Below, in pieces: positions 1 to 8,248 of a DNA stretch of 64,000 nucleotides. This DNA is from Hymenobacter canadensis (lineage in GTDB: Bacteria; Bacteroidota; Bacteroidia; Cytophagales; Hymenobacteraceae), in NCBI RefSeq assembly GCF_027359925.1, contig NZ_CP114767.1, positions 3,472,001 to 3,536,000 on the forward strand. The letters run 5' to 3'. The notes beneath the pieces are model-generated. The model saw only the letters and a program-made list of their open reading frames with translations, did no database searches and was not told the DNA's origin. The position numbers and the translations under genes were made by a program. Positions within the stretch are counted from its first letter, which is position 1. Every line of letters begins with the position of its first letter.

Positions 1-1
1 G

Positions 2-394
2 TTTGTGTACGGCGACACCAAGTTCATCTTCGTGGACACCAACAGCCGCGAGTACAACTTCAACGGCCGCATTCCGGACGTGCCGTGGCTGCAGGGCCAA
101 ATGCAGGACCTGCAGGGCGCGCGCCGGCAGGTGGTGATGTCGCACGTGCCGCCCCAGGATGGCGACTTCGACCAGAACCTGACGCCCGCCTACACCCGCA
201 CCCTGGCCGAAGCGCCCAAGCTGGCCTTCGAGCTGAACGGGCACCGCCACAGCTACAGCATCGGGGAGCCCTTCGAGGACGGCGTGACCTACATCAACTC
301 GGCCTCCTTTGAGCGCAACGAGTACCTGATTGTGACGCTCTGGAACGACGCCAACGACGAGCCGCAGTTTCGGCTGAAAAAAGTGAGTTTCTGA
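2..394 (+). CDS. Metallophosphoesterase, C-terminal part (cut by window edge)
   Basis: The frame is open from base 2, so the start lies outside the window and about 130 residues are visible. Two metal-ligand motifs of calcineurin-like phosphoesterases are present: VVMSHVPP (the GNHE/H region) and ELNGHRHSY, which carries the family's GHxH signature. The family hydrolyses phosphomono- or phosphodiesters with a two-metal centre; the substrate cannot be inferred. The TGA stop overlaps the ATG of the next gene by one base, so the two are probably co-translated. The family assignment is firm; whether the protein is exported is unknown because the N-terminus is missing. Confidence 0.85.
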   Translation, partial: FVYGDTKFIFVDTNSREYNFNGRIPDVPWLQGQMQDLQGARRQVVMSHVPPQDGDFDQNLTPAYTRTLAEAPKLAFELNGHRHSYSIGEPFEDGVTYINSASFERNEYLIVTLWNDANDEPQFRLKKVSF

Positions 395-1014
395 TGCGCC
401 ACCTGCTATTTCCGCTCCTGGGCCTCTCTTTGCTGGCAGGCCCTGCGCTGGCCCAGACCGCGCCCGACACCCCCGATGCCGTGGCGCCGCGCCCCTGGTT
501 TCGGCCCCGCCACCTGATTCTACAGACGGCCGGCGGCATGGGCATGGTGGCCGGCGGCGTGGGCTACAGCTTCTGGCGCGACCGGACGGAGGCCGACGTG
601 CTGGTGGGCTACGTGCCCAAAAAGCACGCCGGCTCGGCCCTATCCATTGCCACGCTCAAGCTGCTGTACACGCCCTACTCGGTGCCGCTGGGCGAGAAGC
701 TGACGCTGCGGCCCCTCACGTTCGGGCCCTATGTGAGCTACACCCACGGCACCATCAACGACGAGGAGCGGGGCCAGTACACCAAGGGCTACTATTGGTT
801 TTCGACGGACACCCGCGTGGGCGTCGTGCTGGGTGGGCGGCTCAGCTACAACCGGCCCACGTCGGCGGCCGGCCGCTCACACCGGGTGTCGGCATACTAC
901 GAGCTGGGCACCAATGACCTGTACGTGGTCAGCTACTTCTCTAACAGCAATTTCCGCTCCCTGAGCCCGGTTGACATCCTCACGCTGGGGTTGGGCATCA
1001 AGGCCGAGTTCTAG
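394..1014 (+). CDS. Exported protein of unknown function, probable outer-membrane barrel
   Basis: 206 residues. The first 21 residues form a clear signal peptide ending in ALAQ. The rest is rich in Gly, Tyr and Thr with alternating polar and hydrophobic stretches (for example GVGYSFWRD, GPYVSYTHG, RVGVVLGGRLSY) and ends in Phe after LGLGIKAEF, the usual last residue of outer-membrane beta-barrels. I do not recognise a named family. It overlaps the phosphoesterase stop by one base, which suggests one transcript. Barrel fold and outer-membrane location are inferences from sequence pattern only. Confidence 0.75.
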   Translation: MRHLLFPLLGLSLLAGPALAQTAPDTPDAVAPRPWFRPRHLILQTAGGMGMVAGGVGYSFWRDRTEADVLVGYVPKKHAGSALSIATLKLLYTPYSVPLGEKLTLRPLTFGPYVSYTHGTINDEERGQYTKGYYWFSTDTRVGVVLGGRLSYNRPTSAAGRSHRVSAYYELGTNDLYVVSYFSNSNFRSLSPVDILTLGLGIKAEF

Positions 1015-1058
1015 CCTGACAGGCCAGCAGCGGCTGAAGTTTCACAAGAGCTAAGCGG

Positions 1059-2441
1059 CTACTGGCTCTGCTGCACTCCGGCCAGATAGGCTTCGCGGGC
1101 CTCGCTGAGCAGGCGCAGGATGGTAGCCCGCTGGCGCAGCAAACTTTCCATTTGGGGGCGCTGCTGCCGGAACAGCCGCAACGCCCGCAGCCGCCGCAGG
1201 CGGCCAGCCAGCTTGTTGGCGTAGTAGAGGGCGTAGAAGCCGGCGGGCGCCAGACTCAGGCCGTAGAGCAATGTCCAGCGCCAGTCCTGGGTGAAATGGT
1301 GCACCAGCGCAATCTGGGCAGCGTAGCCGAGGCTGAACGTAATCATGCCCACCACCAGCATGATGGGCGCCACAAACTCCACTTCCTTGGTGGCGCGCTT
1401 GGCCACCATGGAGGGCAGCTTGTAGGGCAGATAGTTGTTGATAACGCCATACAGATACACCGGCAGGCCCAGAGCCAGCTTCAGGCCCGCCACAACGGCC
1501 CGCGAGGTGCGGGTGTCGGGGCGGCCGGTGCGCTCCAGGGCTTCGTCGGTGAGGCCGAGGCGCTTGAGGTCGGTGAGGTAGGCCGTCAGCTTCTCGCGCA
1601 CCTCGCCCAGGTGGTCGGGGTCGTGCTTCTCGAAATACGCCACGGCCTGCAGCAGCGTGCGGCTGAGCTGGAAGTTGTCGTAGAGCGTGCGCGGATCGTC
1701 GTCGATGAGGTGGCCGGTGAAGGTACGCTCCAGCTGCTGCACCAGCTCGTCCTCGGCCGCGTCGCGGGTGATGACGAGGTGCTGTTCCAGGTGCTGCCGG
1801 ATGTCCTCAGTGAGCTGGTCGGCGGCGGCGGCGGGGTCCTGGTGATAGGCGGCGGCGTAGTCGGCCACCCGGATGGGCGGCGCCACGTTCACCAGCACAT
1901 CGGAGCGGAACCGCTGGGGGTCGAAGTAGTTGATGCCCACCGGCAGCACCTGCAGGCCCAGCGTGAAATTGTGCCGCGCCTCGGCCCCCAGCGCAATGCG
2001 GGCCGCACCGGTTTTGAGGGGTCGCAGGCGCCGCTCGCTCACGCTGGTGCCTTCCGGAAAAATCATGACCGTGCCGCCGCGTCCCAGGTAATCGTAGCAC
2101 TTGCCGAAGGTGGCCTCGTTCTGGGCTTCCAGCTGCTCGGGCGTGGTGGCTTCGGCCCCGGTTTCCAGGTCCTGGCGGCGGTAAATCGGAATGGAGTTGC
2201 CGGACGTGAGCAGCGCCCTGGACACCGGATTCTTGAAAAACGTGCTCTTGGCCAGAAACGCAATAGGCTGGCGGCGGTTGGCGGCCACCACCAGCGGGTC
2301 CATCAGGGTATTGGGGTGGTTGCTCACCATCAGCAGCGGCCCCGGGGTCTGCAGCCGGTCGCGGTGGCGGATTTCGAGACGACGAAAGAACACGCGCAGC
2401 GCGACCTGCACAAACGGCTTTATGACGGTGTAGAAGAGCAT
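1059..2441 (-). CDS. PlsC-type 1-acyl-glycerol-3-phosphate acyltransferase family protein
   Basis: 460 residues from the chosen ATG at 2441. Acyltransferase motif I (NHPNTLMD, the HX4D catalytic pair, about residues 41-47) and the FPEGTS motif (about 128-133) are both present, so this is a PlsC-like enzyme that transfers acyl chains to lysophosphatidate or a related acceptor at the membrane. It is much longer than plain PlsC (about 240 residues): the second half carries a helical segment and two or three hydrophobic helices around residues 340-400. The frame is open a further 20 codons upstream, but those residues look non-coding, whereas MLFYTVIKPFVQ gives a typical membrane-proximal start. 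Exact acceptor unknown. Confidence 0.85.
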   Translation of the reverse strand: MLFYTVIKPFVQVALRVFFRRLEIRHRDRLQTPGPLLMVSNHPNTLMDPLVVAANRRQPIAFLAKSTFFKNPVSRALLTSGNSIPIYRRQDLETGAEATTPEQLEAQNEATFGKCYDYLGRGGTVMIFPEGTSVSERRLRPLKTGAARIALGAEARHNFTLGLQVLPVGINYFDPQRFRSDVLVNVAPPIRVADYAAAYHQDPAAAADQLTEDIRQHLEQHLVITRDAAEDELVQQLERTFTGHLIDDDPRTLYDNFQLSRTLLQAVAYFEKHDPDHLGEVREKLTAYLTDLKRLGLTDEALERTGRPDTRTSRAVVAGLKLALGLPVYLYGVINNYLPYKLPSMVAKRATKEVEFVAPIMLVVGMITFSLGYAAQIALVHHFTQDWRWTLLYGLSLAPAGFYALYYANKLAGRLRRLRALRLFRQQRPQMESLLRQRATILRLLSEAREAYLAGVQQSQ

Positions 2442-2601
2442 AGTGAGCAAGTACGGCGGAACCAGATAAATAGCCAACCCGCTCCGCCCGTTACACCCCA
2501 AAATCGGCAGCAGAACCCGACTTTTACGCCCCGGCCAAAACGGCTCGCTTTTGAGCTATAAGCCGCAGATACGGCGTTTTCGCCTATCATTGCCCGGACT
2601 T

Positions 2602-2673
2602 TTGGCCGGGGCCGCCGGCAGCCGATCAGCAGCGGAGCAGCGGGCTTTTCGACCGGCCGCCGGCCCCGGCCAA
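2602..2673. repeat. GC-rich hairpin between divergent genes
   Basis: Bases 2602-2614 and 2661-2673 are complementary over 13 bp (TTGGCCGGGGCCG type), with about 46 bases between them. The 280-base gap between the acyltransferase and the TPR gene otherwise shows no gene. The hairpin lies upstream of both starts, so it is not a simple terminator. Confidence 0.6.
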
Positions 2674-2721
2674 TGGATCATCAAACTTACGCGCCCTCAC
2701 TTACCGTATAGCACAGTATCT

Positions 2722-3549
2722 ATGCTGCACCTCTATCGTTTGCCTTTGCTCCTGCTCGGGGCGCTGTTGCTGCCCGGCCCCGCGCCGGCGCAGCAGCCCA
2801 CGCCGCCGGCTGCCGCTCCCACGGAAGCGGAGGTGCTGCGCCAGGCCACGCAGCTGATGCAGAACCGCCAGTACGAATCGGCCTGGAAGCTACTCAATGG
2901 CTTCGACCCCAAGCACCGCCGCCCGGCCGTGGCGCTCAGGCAAACCGAACTGGCCCTCAACTATCATCTGCGCAGCCGCGAGCTGGAAGGCTTTGGCTTC
3001 GTGGATGTGAAGCCGCTGGAACGCCTGGATTCGTTGCGGGAGCATTTCACGCGCGCCGCTATCCGCTACCCGTTTGCGGTGGAAACGGTGCTGAAAAACC
3101 TCATCCAGCAGCACCCCACCAACTACCGCCTCCACCGCGCCCTCGCCGACTACTACTACCAGACCGAGCAGTGCAGCTGCGCCGAGGCCGACAAGTCGCC
3201 GGCCCAGCTCTACGCCCTGATGGTGCGCTACTACGCCACCGCCCATCAGCACGGCCTCGGCGACTTCAGCTCCTACTTCGCGCTGGGCTATGCCCGCCAG
3301 AGCCTGCGCCAGTTTGCCGAAAGCGTGCCCGCCTACACCCGCGCCATTGCACTGCGGCCCAACTACGCGCCGGCACATTTCCAGCTATCCTACAGCTATA
3401 CCGTGCTCAAAAAGCTGCCGCTGGCCCTGCAGGAAGCCCGCGCCGCCGCCCGCTACTTCGACGACCCCACTGCCAAGAGCGACGCCACCTACTTGGCCGA
3501 AAACCTGGAAAAGAAGATTGCCCAGGCCGCCAAAGCGAAGAAGAAGTAA
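2722..3549 (+). CDS. Exported tetratricopeptide repeat protein
   Basis: 275 residues from the ATG at 2722. The protein starts with a signal peptide (LPLLLLGALLLPGPAPAQ), then has a helical body with TPR-like units: a first pair around residues 40-60 and a clearer pair near residues 185-240 (ALGYARQSLRQFAESVPAYTR followed by APAHFQLSYSY). TPRs are protein-protein docking surfaces. The frame is open another 57 codons upstream, through the GC-rich hairpin, but a signal peptide directly after the ATG supports this start. The stop codon abuts a large inverted repeat. Partner unknown. Confidence 0.8.
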   Translation: MLHLYRLPLLLLGALLLPGPAPAQQPTPPAAAPTEAEVLRQATQLMQNRQYESAWKLLNGFDPKHRRPAVALRQTELALNYHLRSRELEGFGFVDVKPLERLDSLREHFTRAAIRYPFAVETVLKNLIQQHPTNYRLHRALADYYYQTEQCSCAEADKSPAQLYALMVRYYATAHQHGLGDFSSYFALGYARQSLRQFAESVPAYTRAIALRPNYAPAHFQLSYSYTVLKKLPLALQEARAAARYFDDPTAKSDATYLAENLEKKIAQAAKAKKK

Positions 3550-3550
3550 C

Positions 3551-3658
3551 GCGAAGCTCCAGCTTCTGCGAACGAGCGAAGCGAGTATCCGGTACCGCGC
3601 CACTTGCGCCAACGCCAGATACTCGCTTCGCTCGTTCGCGGAAGCTGGAGCTTCGCGC
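3551..3658. repeat. Long inverted repeat at convergent gene ends
   Basis: Arms 3551-3590 and 3619-3658 are almost perfect inverted copies, about 40 bases each (CGCGAAGCTCCAGCTTC... against ...GAAGCTGGAGCTTCGCG), with a 28-base spacer. It fills the gap between the TPR stop (3549) and the DAHP synthase stop (3665). The transcript from either side could fold into a long stem, so it may act as a bidirectional 3'-end structure. Confidence 0.85.
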
Positions 3659-3664
3659 TACAGG

Positions 3665-4738
3665 CTATTGGCCTTCCATCACGCGGTTTTGGCGGGCAAT
3701 GGACTCCAGGTGCACGGCGGCCAGGTACTGTTCCACAAACTCGTGGGTGAGGCCCAGCGTGGCGCCCTGGCGCTGGGCGCGCTCCAGCACCTCGTTCCAG
3801 CGGCTGGTCTGCAGAATGGTGATGTCGTTTTCCTTTTTGTAGAGGCCGATTTTCTCGGCCACGGCCATGCGGCGGCCCAACAGCTGCATAATCTCGGCAT
3901 CGAGCTGGTTGATTTGCTCGCGCAGGCTGGATAGCGCCGTCAGGAACTCGCGCTGGTCGGTGGTTTCGTGGCGCCACACCAGCGCCTCAATCAGGTCGCG
4001 CAGCACCTCGGGCGTAATTTGCTGCTTGGCGTCGCTCCAGGCGTTGTCGGGGTCGATGTGGCTTTCAATCATGTTGCCCTCGAAGCCCAGGTTGAGAGCC
4101 TGCTGGGCCACCGTAAACAGCGTGTCGCGGCGGCCGCAGATGTGGCTGGGGTCGCAGAGCAGCGGCATGTGGGGGTGGCGGCGCTTCATTTCGATGGGCA
4201 GGTGCCACATGGGCGCATTGCGGAAGTCGGTGTTGCCGTAGCTGCTGAAGCCCCGGTGAATCAGGCCCACCTGCTCCAGACCGGCCTTTTGCAGACGCTC
4301 CACGGCGCCCACCCACAACTCCAGCTCCGGGTGAATGGGGTTCTTGACGAGCACTGGCACCTGCACGCCGCGCAGCACATTGGCAATTTCCTGCACCGAA
4401 AACGGGTTGCCGGTGGTGCGCGCGCCCACCCACAGAATGTCCACCCCGAAGGCCAGGCAGTCCTCCACGTGCTTGGCGGTGGCCACTTCCACGGCCACGG
4501 GCAGGCCGGTCAGCTCACTGGCTTTCTTCAGCCAGGGCAAACCCTTGGTGCCCACGCCCTCGAAGCCGCCGGGCTTGGTGCGGGGCTTCCAGATGCCGGC
4601 GCGCAGGGCCTGCACCTTGCCGGTAGCGGCCAGGCGCTGGCAGGTTTCGAGCACTTGTTCCTCGGTTTCGGCCGAGCAGGGCCCGGAAATGAGGTACGGC
4701 TTATCGTCAGGCTGGCGGTTGAACAGGGTTGATTTCAT
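3665..4738 (-). CDS. Bifunctional DAHP synthase / chorismate mutase
   Basis: 357 residues. The N-terminal two thirds match the class of DAHP synthases found fused to chorismate mutase in Bacteroidota: SGPCSAE near the start, GIWKPRTKPGGFEG (phosphate/PEP binding) and LLCDPSHICGRRD (metal and phosphate site). From about residue 262 an AroQ-type chorismate mutase follows (LREQINQLDAEIMQLLGRRM, then AVAEKIGLYKK). The enzyme would condense PEP with erythrose 4-phosphate and also convert chorismate to prephenate. It is the last gene of the aromatic operon, after tyrA, so entry and branch-point steps share control with the Phe/Tyr branch. Confidence 0.95.
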   Translation of the reverse strand: MKSTLFNRQPDDKPYLISGPCSAETEEQVLETCQRLAATGKVQALRAGIWKPRTKPGGFEGVGTKGLPWLKKASELTGLPVAVEVATAKHVEDCLAFGVDILWVGARTTGNPFSVQEIANVLRGVQVPVLVKNPIHPELELWVGAVERLQKAGLEQVGLIHRGFSSYGNTDFRNAPMWHLPIEMKRRHPHMPLLCDPSHICGRRDTLFTVAQQALNLGFEGNMIESHIDPDNAWSDAKQQITPEVLRDLIEALVWRHETTDQREFLTALSSLREQINQLDAEIMQLLGRRMAVAEKIGLYKKENDITILQTSRWNEVLERAQRQGATLGLTHEFVEQYLAAVHLESIARQNRVMEGQ

Positions 4739-4772
4739 GGGGTTTTGCTTGAGCGGATGAGGAGGGGAGGGT

Positions 4773-4952
4773 GTGGTCCTACGAATTGCCCGAAGGGCTT
4801 CGTAGGACCACTAACCCGGTAGGTAGTGATGGTTGGAGTTAGTTCTACAAATTGCCCTGCAGGCGATTCGTAGAACCACTAAACCGGCAGGTGGTGATGA
4901 AGCAATGTTTTAGTGGTCCTACGAAGCCCTGCGGGCAATTCGTAGGACCACT
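4773..4952. repeat. Three tandem palindromes between tyrA and DAHP synthase
   Basis: Three related palindromes of about 40 bases lie at 4773-4811, 4841-4880 and 4912-4952. Each reads roughly AGTGGTCCTACGAATTGCC, a short loop, and its complement; the middle copy has diverged (TTCTACAAATTGCC). They sit inside the operon, between the tyrA stop and the downstream gene, so they would be transcribed as hairpins within the mRNA. Confidence 0.85.
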
Positions 4953-4959
4953 GCCGTTT

Positions 4960-5805
4960 TCACGGCAGAATCTTGCGGATGCGGTTAGCTTGCTGAATGC
5001 TGTCGGTCAGTCCGTTGTAGTCTTCGCGGGCCAGCAGCTCGCGCAGGTGCTGGAGTTGGTGCAGGTGCTCATCCAGCACGTCGAGCACGTTGAGGCGGTT
5101 TTGGCGGAAGATGGGTACCCACGTCGCCGGCGCGCTCTTGGCCAGCCGCACCGTCGACTCAAAGCCGCCGCTGGCCAGGTCGAAGATGCGCTGCTCTTCC
5201 TTCTCCTTTTCCAGCACCGTGAGGGCCAGCGCAAACGAGGTGATGTGCGAAATGTGCGACACGTAAGCCGTGTGCAAATCGTGCTCGGCGCCGCCCAGGT
5301 AGAGCAGTCGCATGGGCAGCGCCTGAAACAGCTGCTCCACCACCCGCACGGCGTCCGGGTCGCTGTGCGCCGTGTCGCAGAGCACCACCGTCTTGCCCTC
5401 AAACAGCCCTGAAATGGCTGCTTCTGGGCCCGAGTGCTCGGTGCCCGCCATCGGGTGCGCCGCCACGAAGCGGCCCCGGCGCGGATGCCCGGCCACAGCC
5501 GCCAGCAGCGCCTGCTTGGTCGAACCCACGTCGATGACCACTTGGTGCGCTTCCGTCACGTCGAGCACTTGGGGCAGCACCGTCACGAGGGCATCCATGG
5601 GCACGGCTACCACTACCAGGTCGGCGCGGCGTACCGCGGCGGCCAGGTCGGTTTCGATTTCGGCCACCAGCCCCAGCTCCAACGCCCGGCGGGCGTGGGC
5701 GGGACTGTTTTCCACACCGATGATGTGCTGGGCCAGCCTATGCTGGCGCAAGCTAAGCGAGAGCGAGCCGCCGATAAGTCCTAAGCCGATGATGCTGATA
5801 GTCAT
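4960..5805 (-). CDS. tyrA: Prephenate dehydrogenase
   Basis: 281 residues from the ATG at 5805. The N-terminus is a Rossmann dinucleotide fold (MTISIIGLGLIGGSLSLSL), followed by DVGSTKQ and HPMAGTEHSGP, the conserved substrate motifs of TyrA-type dehydrogenases; HISHITSF provides further conserved histidines. It oxidises prephenate to 4-hydroxyphenylpyruvate with NAD(P). The frame is open 19 codons further upstream, but those codons (MLRQAQYDVL...) come from an intergenic repeat and the Rossmann strand starts directly at the chosen Met. It lies between the aminotransferase and the DAHP synthase/chorismate mutase in one operon. No ACT domain is visible. Confidence 0.93.
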   Translation of the reverse strand: MTISIIGLGLIGGSLSLSLRQHRLAQHIIGVENSPAHARRALELGLVAEIETDLAAAVRRADLVVVAVPMDALVTVLPQVLDVTEAHQVVIDVGSTKQALLAAVAGHPRRGRFVAAHPMAGTEHSGPEAAISGLFEGKTVVLCDTAHSDPDAVRVVEQLFQALPMRLLYLGGAEHDLHTAYVSHISHITSFALALTVLEKEKEEQRIFDLASGGFESTVRLAKSAPATWVPIFRQNRLNVLDVLDEHLHQLQHLRELLAREDYNGLTDSIQQANRIRKILP

Positions 5806-5836
5806 GGTGTTGATTGGCTGGCTGGTTGTTATAAGA

Positions 5837-5930
5837 ACGTCATACTGAGCTTGCCGAAGCATCTCTACCGCTTCGTTGCAATGCTAACCCAACGAAGCGG
5901 TAGAGATGCTTCGACAGGCTCAGCATGACA
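5837..5930. repeat. Inverted repeat between aminotransferase and tyrA
   Basis: Arms 5837-5879 and 5889-5930 are near-perfect complements (CGTCATACTGAGC...GAAGCATCTCTACCGC and its inverse). It is one of several copies in the window that share the GTCATGCTGAGC...GAAGCATCTC core. In-frame translation of the arm gives a spurious N-terminal extension of tyrA. Confidence 0.85.
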
Positions 5931-5931
5931 G

Positions 5932-7164
5932 TTAGCCTCTGGCGAGATGCTCCGGCTGCGCCTCTGCATGACGGCCGGGTAGCGTGCTTTGCCACTCCCG
6001 CACCCGCGTCAGCGCCTCGCGCAGCTCACTTTCTGGCTGGCAGAGGCTGGCCCGGATGTAGCCGCCGCCGTTGCTGCCGAAGATGCCGCCCGGCGTCAGG
6101 AACACCCGGGCGCCGGCCAGCACGGCGTCGCTCAGGGCGTAGCCGTCGGCCACGCCGGCTGGCACGGCCGCCCAGATGAACAGGCCCACCTGCTCGGGCA
6201 CCGGCGCGCAGCCCACGGCCTGCAGCAGCTGCACCACCAGTTCCCGGCGGGCCCGGTAGGTGGCATTGAGGTCCGCAAACCACTCCTCACCCAGCGCCAG
6301 GGCTGCCACGGCCGCCTGCTGCACCGGCAGAAACATGCCCGAGTCCATGTTGCTCTTGAAGCGGAGCACGTTGGCCAGCACGTCGGCGCGGCCAGCGAGT
6401 AGGCCCACGCGCCAGCCGGCCATGTTGTGGCTCTTGCTGAGCGAGTTCAGCTCCACGGCCACCTCCAGGGCGCCCGGCACCGCCAGCAAACTCAGGGGCG
6501 GCGTTTCGTTGAGAATGAAGCCGTACGGATTGTCGTGCACCAGCAGAATGCGGTGCTGCCGCGCAAACGCCACGAGGCGCGTCAGGAAGGGCAGGTCGGC
6601 GGCGGTGCCGGTGGGCATGTGCGGGTAGTTGACCAGCATCAGCTTCACTCGGGAGAGGTCGGTGGCGGCCAGCGCGTCGAGGTCGGGCAGCCAGCCGGCG
6701 GCTTCGGTGAGGTTGTACTCCCGGATTTCGGCGCCGCAGATTTCGGCCACGGCGCGGTAGGTGGGGTAGCCGGGGTTCGGGATGAGCACCGCGTCGCCGG
6801 CTTCCAGAAACGTCATGGCCAGGTGCATCAGCCCTTCTTTCGAGCCCAGCAGCGGCAACACCTGCGTGGCAGCATCCAACGCCACGCCGTACTGGCGCTG
6901 GTAGAAATCGGCCATGGCCTGGCGCAACGCGGGCGTGCCCTGGTAGCCCTGGTAGCCGTGGGCCGTGGGCTGGGCGGCCGAGGTGGCCAGCGCGGCCAGC
7001 ACGCTGGGGTGCGGCGGCAGGTCGGGGCTGCCGATGCCGAGGTTGATGATGTTGGCGCCGGCCGCGTTGAGGGCCGCCAGCTCGCGCAGCTTGCGGGAGA
7101 AGTAGTATTCGCCGGTGTGCGCCAGGCGGCTGGCTACGGGGATTTGCAGGGTATTTTCTGTCAT
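5932..7164 (-). CDS. PLP-dependent class I/II aminotransferase of the aromatic operon
   Basis: 410 residues, a fold-type I aminotransferase. The PLP-binding lysine is K244 in SLSKSHNMAGWRVG. The substrate-region motif reads NYPHMPTG (about 179-186): the usual Asn of NPxNPTG is replaced by Met. Its place between pheA and tyrA makes it the likely transaminase for phenylpyruvate and 4-hydroxyphenylpyruvate, but related proteins also act on LL-diaminopimelate or methionine precursors, so specificity is inferred from context. The C-terminal codons run up to the repeat at 5837-5930, and the last residues (about RHAEAQPEHLARG) may be a repeat-derived tail. Confidence 0.9.
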   Translation of the reverse strand: MTENTLQIPVASRLAHTGEYYFSRKLRELAALNAAGANIINLGIGSPDLPPHPSVLAALATSAAQPTAHGYQGYQGTPALRQAMADFYQRQYGVALDAATQVLPLLGSKEGLMHLAMTFLEAGDAVLIPNPGYPTYRAVAEICGAEIREYNLTEAAGWLPDLDALAATDLSRVKLMLVNYPHMPTGTAADLPFLTRLVAFARQHRILLVHDNPYGFILNETPPLSLLAVPGALEVAVELNSLSKSHNMAGWRVGLLAGRADVLANVLRFKSNMDSGMFLPVQQAAVAALALGEEWFADLNATYRARRELVVQLLQAVGCAPVPEQVGLFIWAAVPAGVADGYALSDAVLAGARVFLTPGGIFGSNGGGYIRASLCQPESELREALTRVREWQSTLPGRHAEAQPEHLARG

Positions 7165-7326
7165 TGCGAGGACGAAGGACGAAACAATCCTTCCTCTAAA
7201 AGTGGTGAGCGTCCATTACGCGCAAAGCTTTACGGCTTTGGCATATCGTTGTCATGCCGGAGGACTTTGAGCTGAGGAACGTGTCTGCTACGAGAGGAAG
7301 GATTGCTTCGCTGCACTCGCCATGAC
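7163..7326. repeat. Inverted repeat overlapping the pheA 3' end
   Basis: Arms near 7163-7198 and 7293-7326 are complementary (ATTGCGAGG...AATCCTTCCTCT type). The distal arm lies inside pheA and encodes its last residues; the other starts at the aminotransferase start codon. Repeats of this type, with GTCATTGCGAGG ends, also occur near 12.83 and 13.04 kb. Confidence 0.75.
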
Positions 7327-8157
7327 ACTTTCCTCTTCCCAGCTGCCGCGGCGGTAGGCACCCAGCACCCGCAGCTCTTCCGTCACCAGGGACAGGTCGG
7401 CGAGCAGGGCCACCAGCTGGGCCATCTGGCTGAACTCGACATCGGCGTGGAAGCCGTAGTGCCAGGGCTGGCCGGGCCGCGGGCACGACTGCAGCTTGCT
7501 CAGGTTGAGGCCATGCGCGGCCACACGCACCAGCACGTTGGCCAGGCTGCCGGGCTCGTGCGCGACGCAAAAGTACAGAGAAGCCTTATCGGCGTGGGGG
7601 TCGGTGAGGGCGGTGTCGGCGCGCTCCAGCACCAGAAACCGGGTATAGTTGTGCGGGTCGTCGTGGATGGCGGGGGCCAGAATGTGCAGCCCGAACAGCT
7701 CGGCGGCCTGGGCCCCGGCCACCACAGCCGCGCCCGGCGTGCCGGTTTCGGCCAGCCACTGGGCGCTGCGGCCGGTGTCGTCGGTTTCTACCAGCTTCCA
7801 GTCGGGGTGGCTGTCCAGGAAAGTGCCGCACTGGCGCAAGGCCATGGGGTGCGAGTGCACGGTGCGCACGTCGGCCAGGGTGGTGCCGGGCCGCGCCAGC
7901 AGGTGCTGATGGATGGGCAGGTACACTTCGCCGGTGACCTGCACGGCGTGGCGCTCCAGCAGCAGGTAGTTAGACAGTATGCTGCCGGCCAGTGAGTTCT
8001 CCATGGCCATGAGCCCGGCCTCGGCGGTACCCTGCACCACGTGCGCAACCACTTCGGCAAAGGTGGCGCAGGCCCGCAGCGCCGGCTCCGGCCCAAAATA
8101 CCGGCGGGCGGCTACCTCGTGGAAACTTCCCTGAAAACCCTGAATGGAAACGTGCAT
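7288..8157 (-). CDS. pheA: Prephenate dehydratase
   Basis: 289 residues. The catalytic domain carries GFQGSFHEVAA at the N-terminus, MAMENSLAGSI, and the DDPHNYTRFLVL motif with the conserved TRF. A C-terminal ACT domain follows from about residue 193 (SLYFCVAHEPGSLANVL), where the usual ESRP motif reads LQSCPRPG. It converts prephenate to phenylpyruvate; the ACT domain normally gives allosteric inhibition by Phe. No chorismate mutase domain is attached; that activity sits in the last gene of the operon. The final residues (VMASAAKQSFLS) are encoded by a repeat arm. Transcription should first pass two leader peptide/terminator units. Confidence 0.95.
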   Translation of the reverse strand: MHVSIQGFQGSFHEVAARRYFGPEPALRACATFAEVVAHVVQGTAEAGLMAMENSLAGSILSNYLLLERHAVQVTGEVYLPIHQHLLARPGTTLADVRTVHSHPMALRQCGTFLDSHPDWKLVETDDTGRSAQWLAETGTPGAAVVAGAQAAELFGLHILAPAIHDDPHNYTRFLVLERADTALTDPHADKASLYFCVAHEPGSLANVLVRVAAHGLNLSKLQSCPRPGQPWHYGFHADVEFSQMAQLVALLADLSLVTEELRVLGAYRRGSWEEESVMASAAKQSFLS

Positions 8158-8195
8158 GAGAGAGTAGCTGAGTAACTGAGCAACTGAGTAAGGGC
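8158..8195. repeat. Short heptad-like repeat (ACTCAG/CTGAGT)
   Basis: Directly before pheA the sequence repeats GAGTAGCTGAGTAACTGAG units. The same motif, more extended and in both orientations, is found at 15.04-15.16 kb, so it belongs to a dispersed repeat family and not to pheA itself. Confidence 0.6.
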
Positions 8196-8203
8196 AATAA
8201 AAA

Positions 8204-8226
8204 AGGGCCTCCGTGTGCGGGGCCCT
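8204..8226 (-). terminator. Attenuator terminator 2, before pheA
   Basis: On the minus strand the RNA reads AGGGCCCCG, a CACA loop, CGG-A-GGCCCT, then a run of U (8199-8204 on the complement): a strong intrinsic terminator placed between leader peptide 2 and pheA. The 3' arm (8206-8216) can instead pair with 8261-8270 at the end of leader 2 (ACACGGGGCC), a 10-bp alternative with one bulged base. This is the mutually exclusive pairing expected of an attenuator. Confidence 0.85.
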
Positions 8227-8248
8227 GCGGTTGGTGGTGAACTGGTTT

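Noticed and set aside
1152..2561. 469-codon frame antisense to the acyltransferase gene
   Set aside because: His/Gln/Gly-rich translation typical of a shadow frame, no motif; the opposite strand has clear PlsC motifs.
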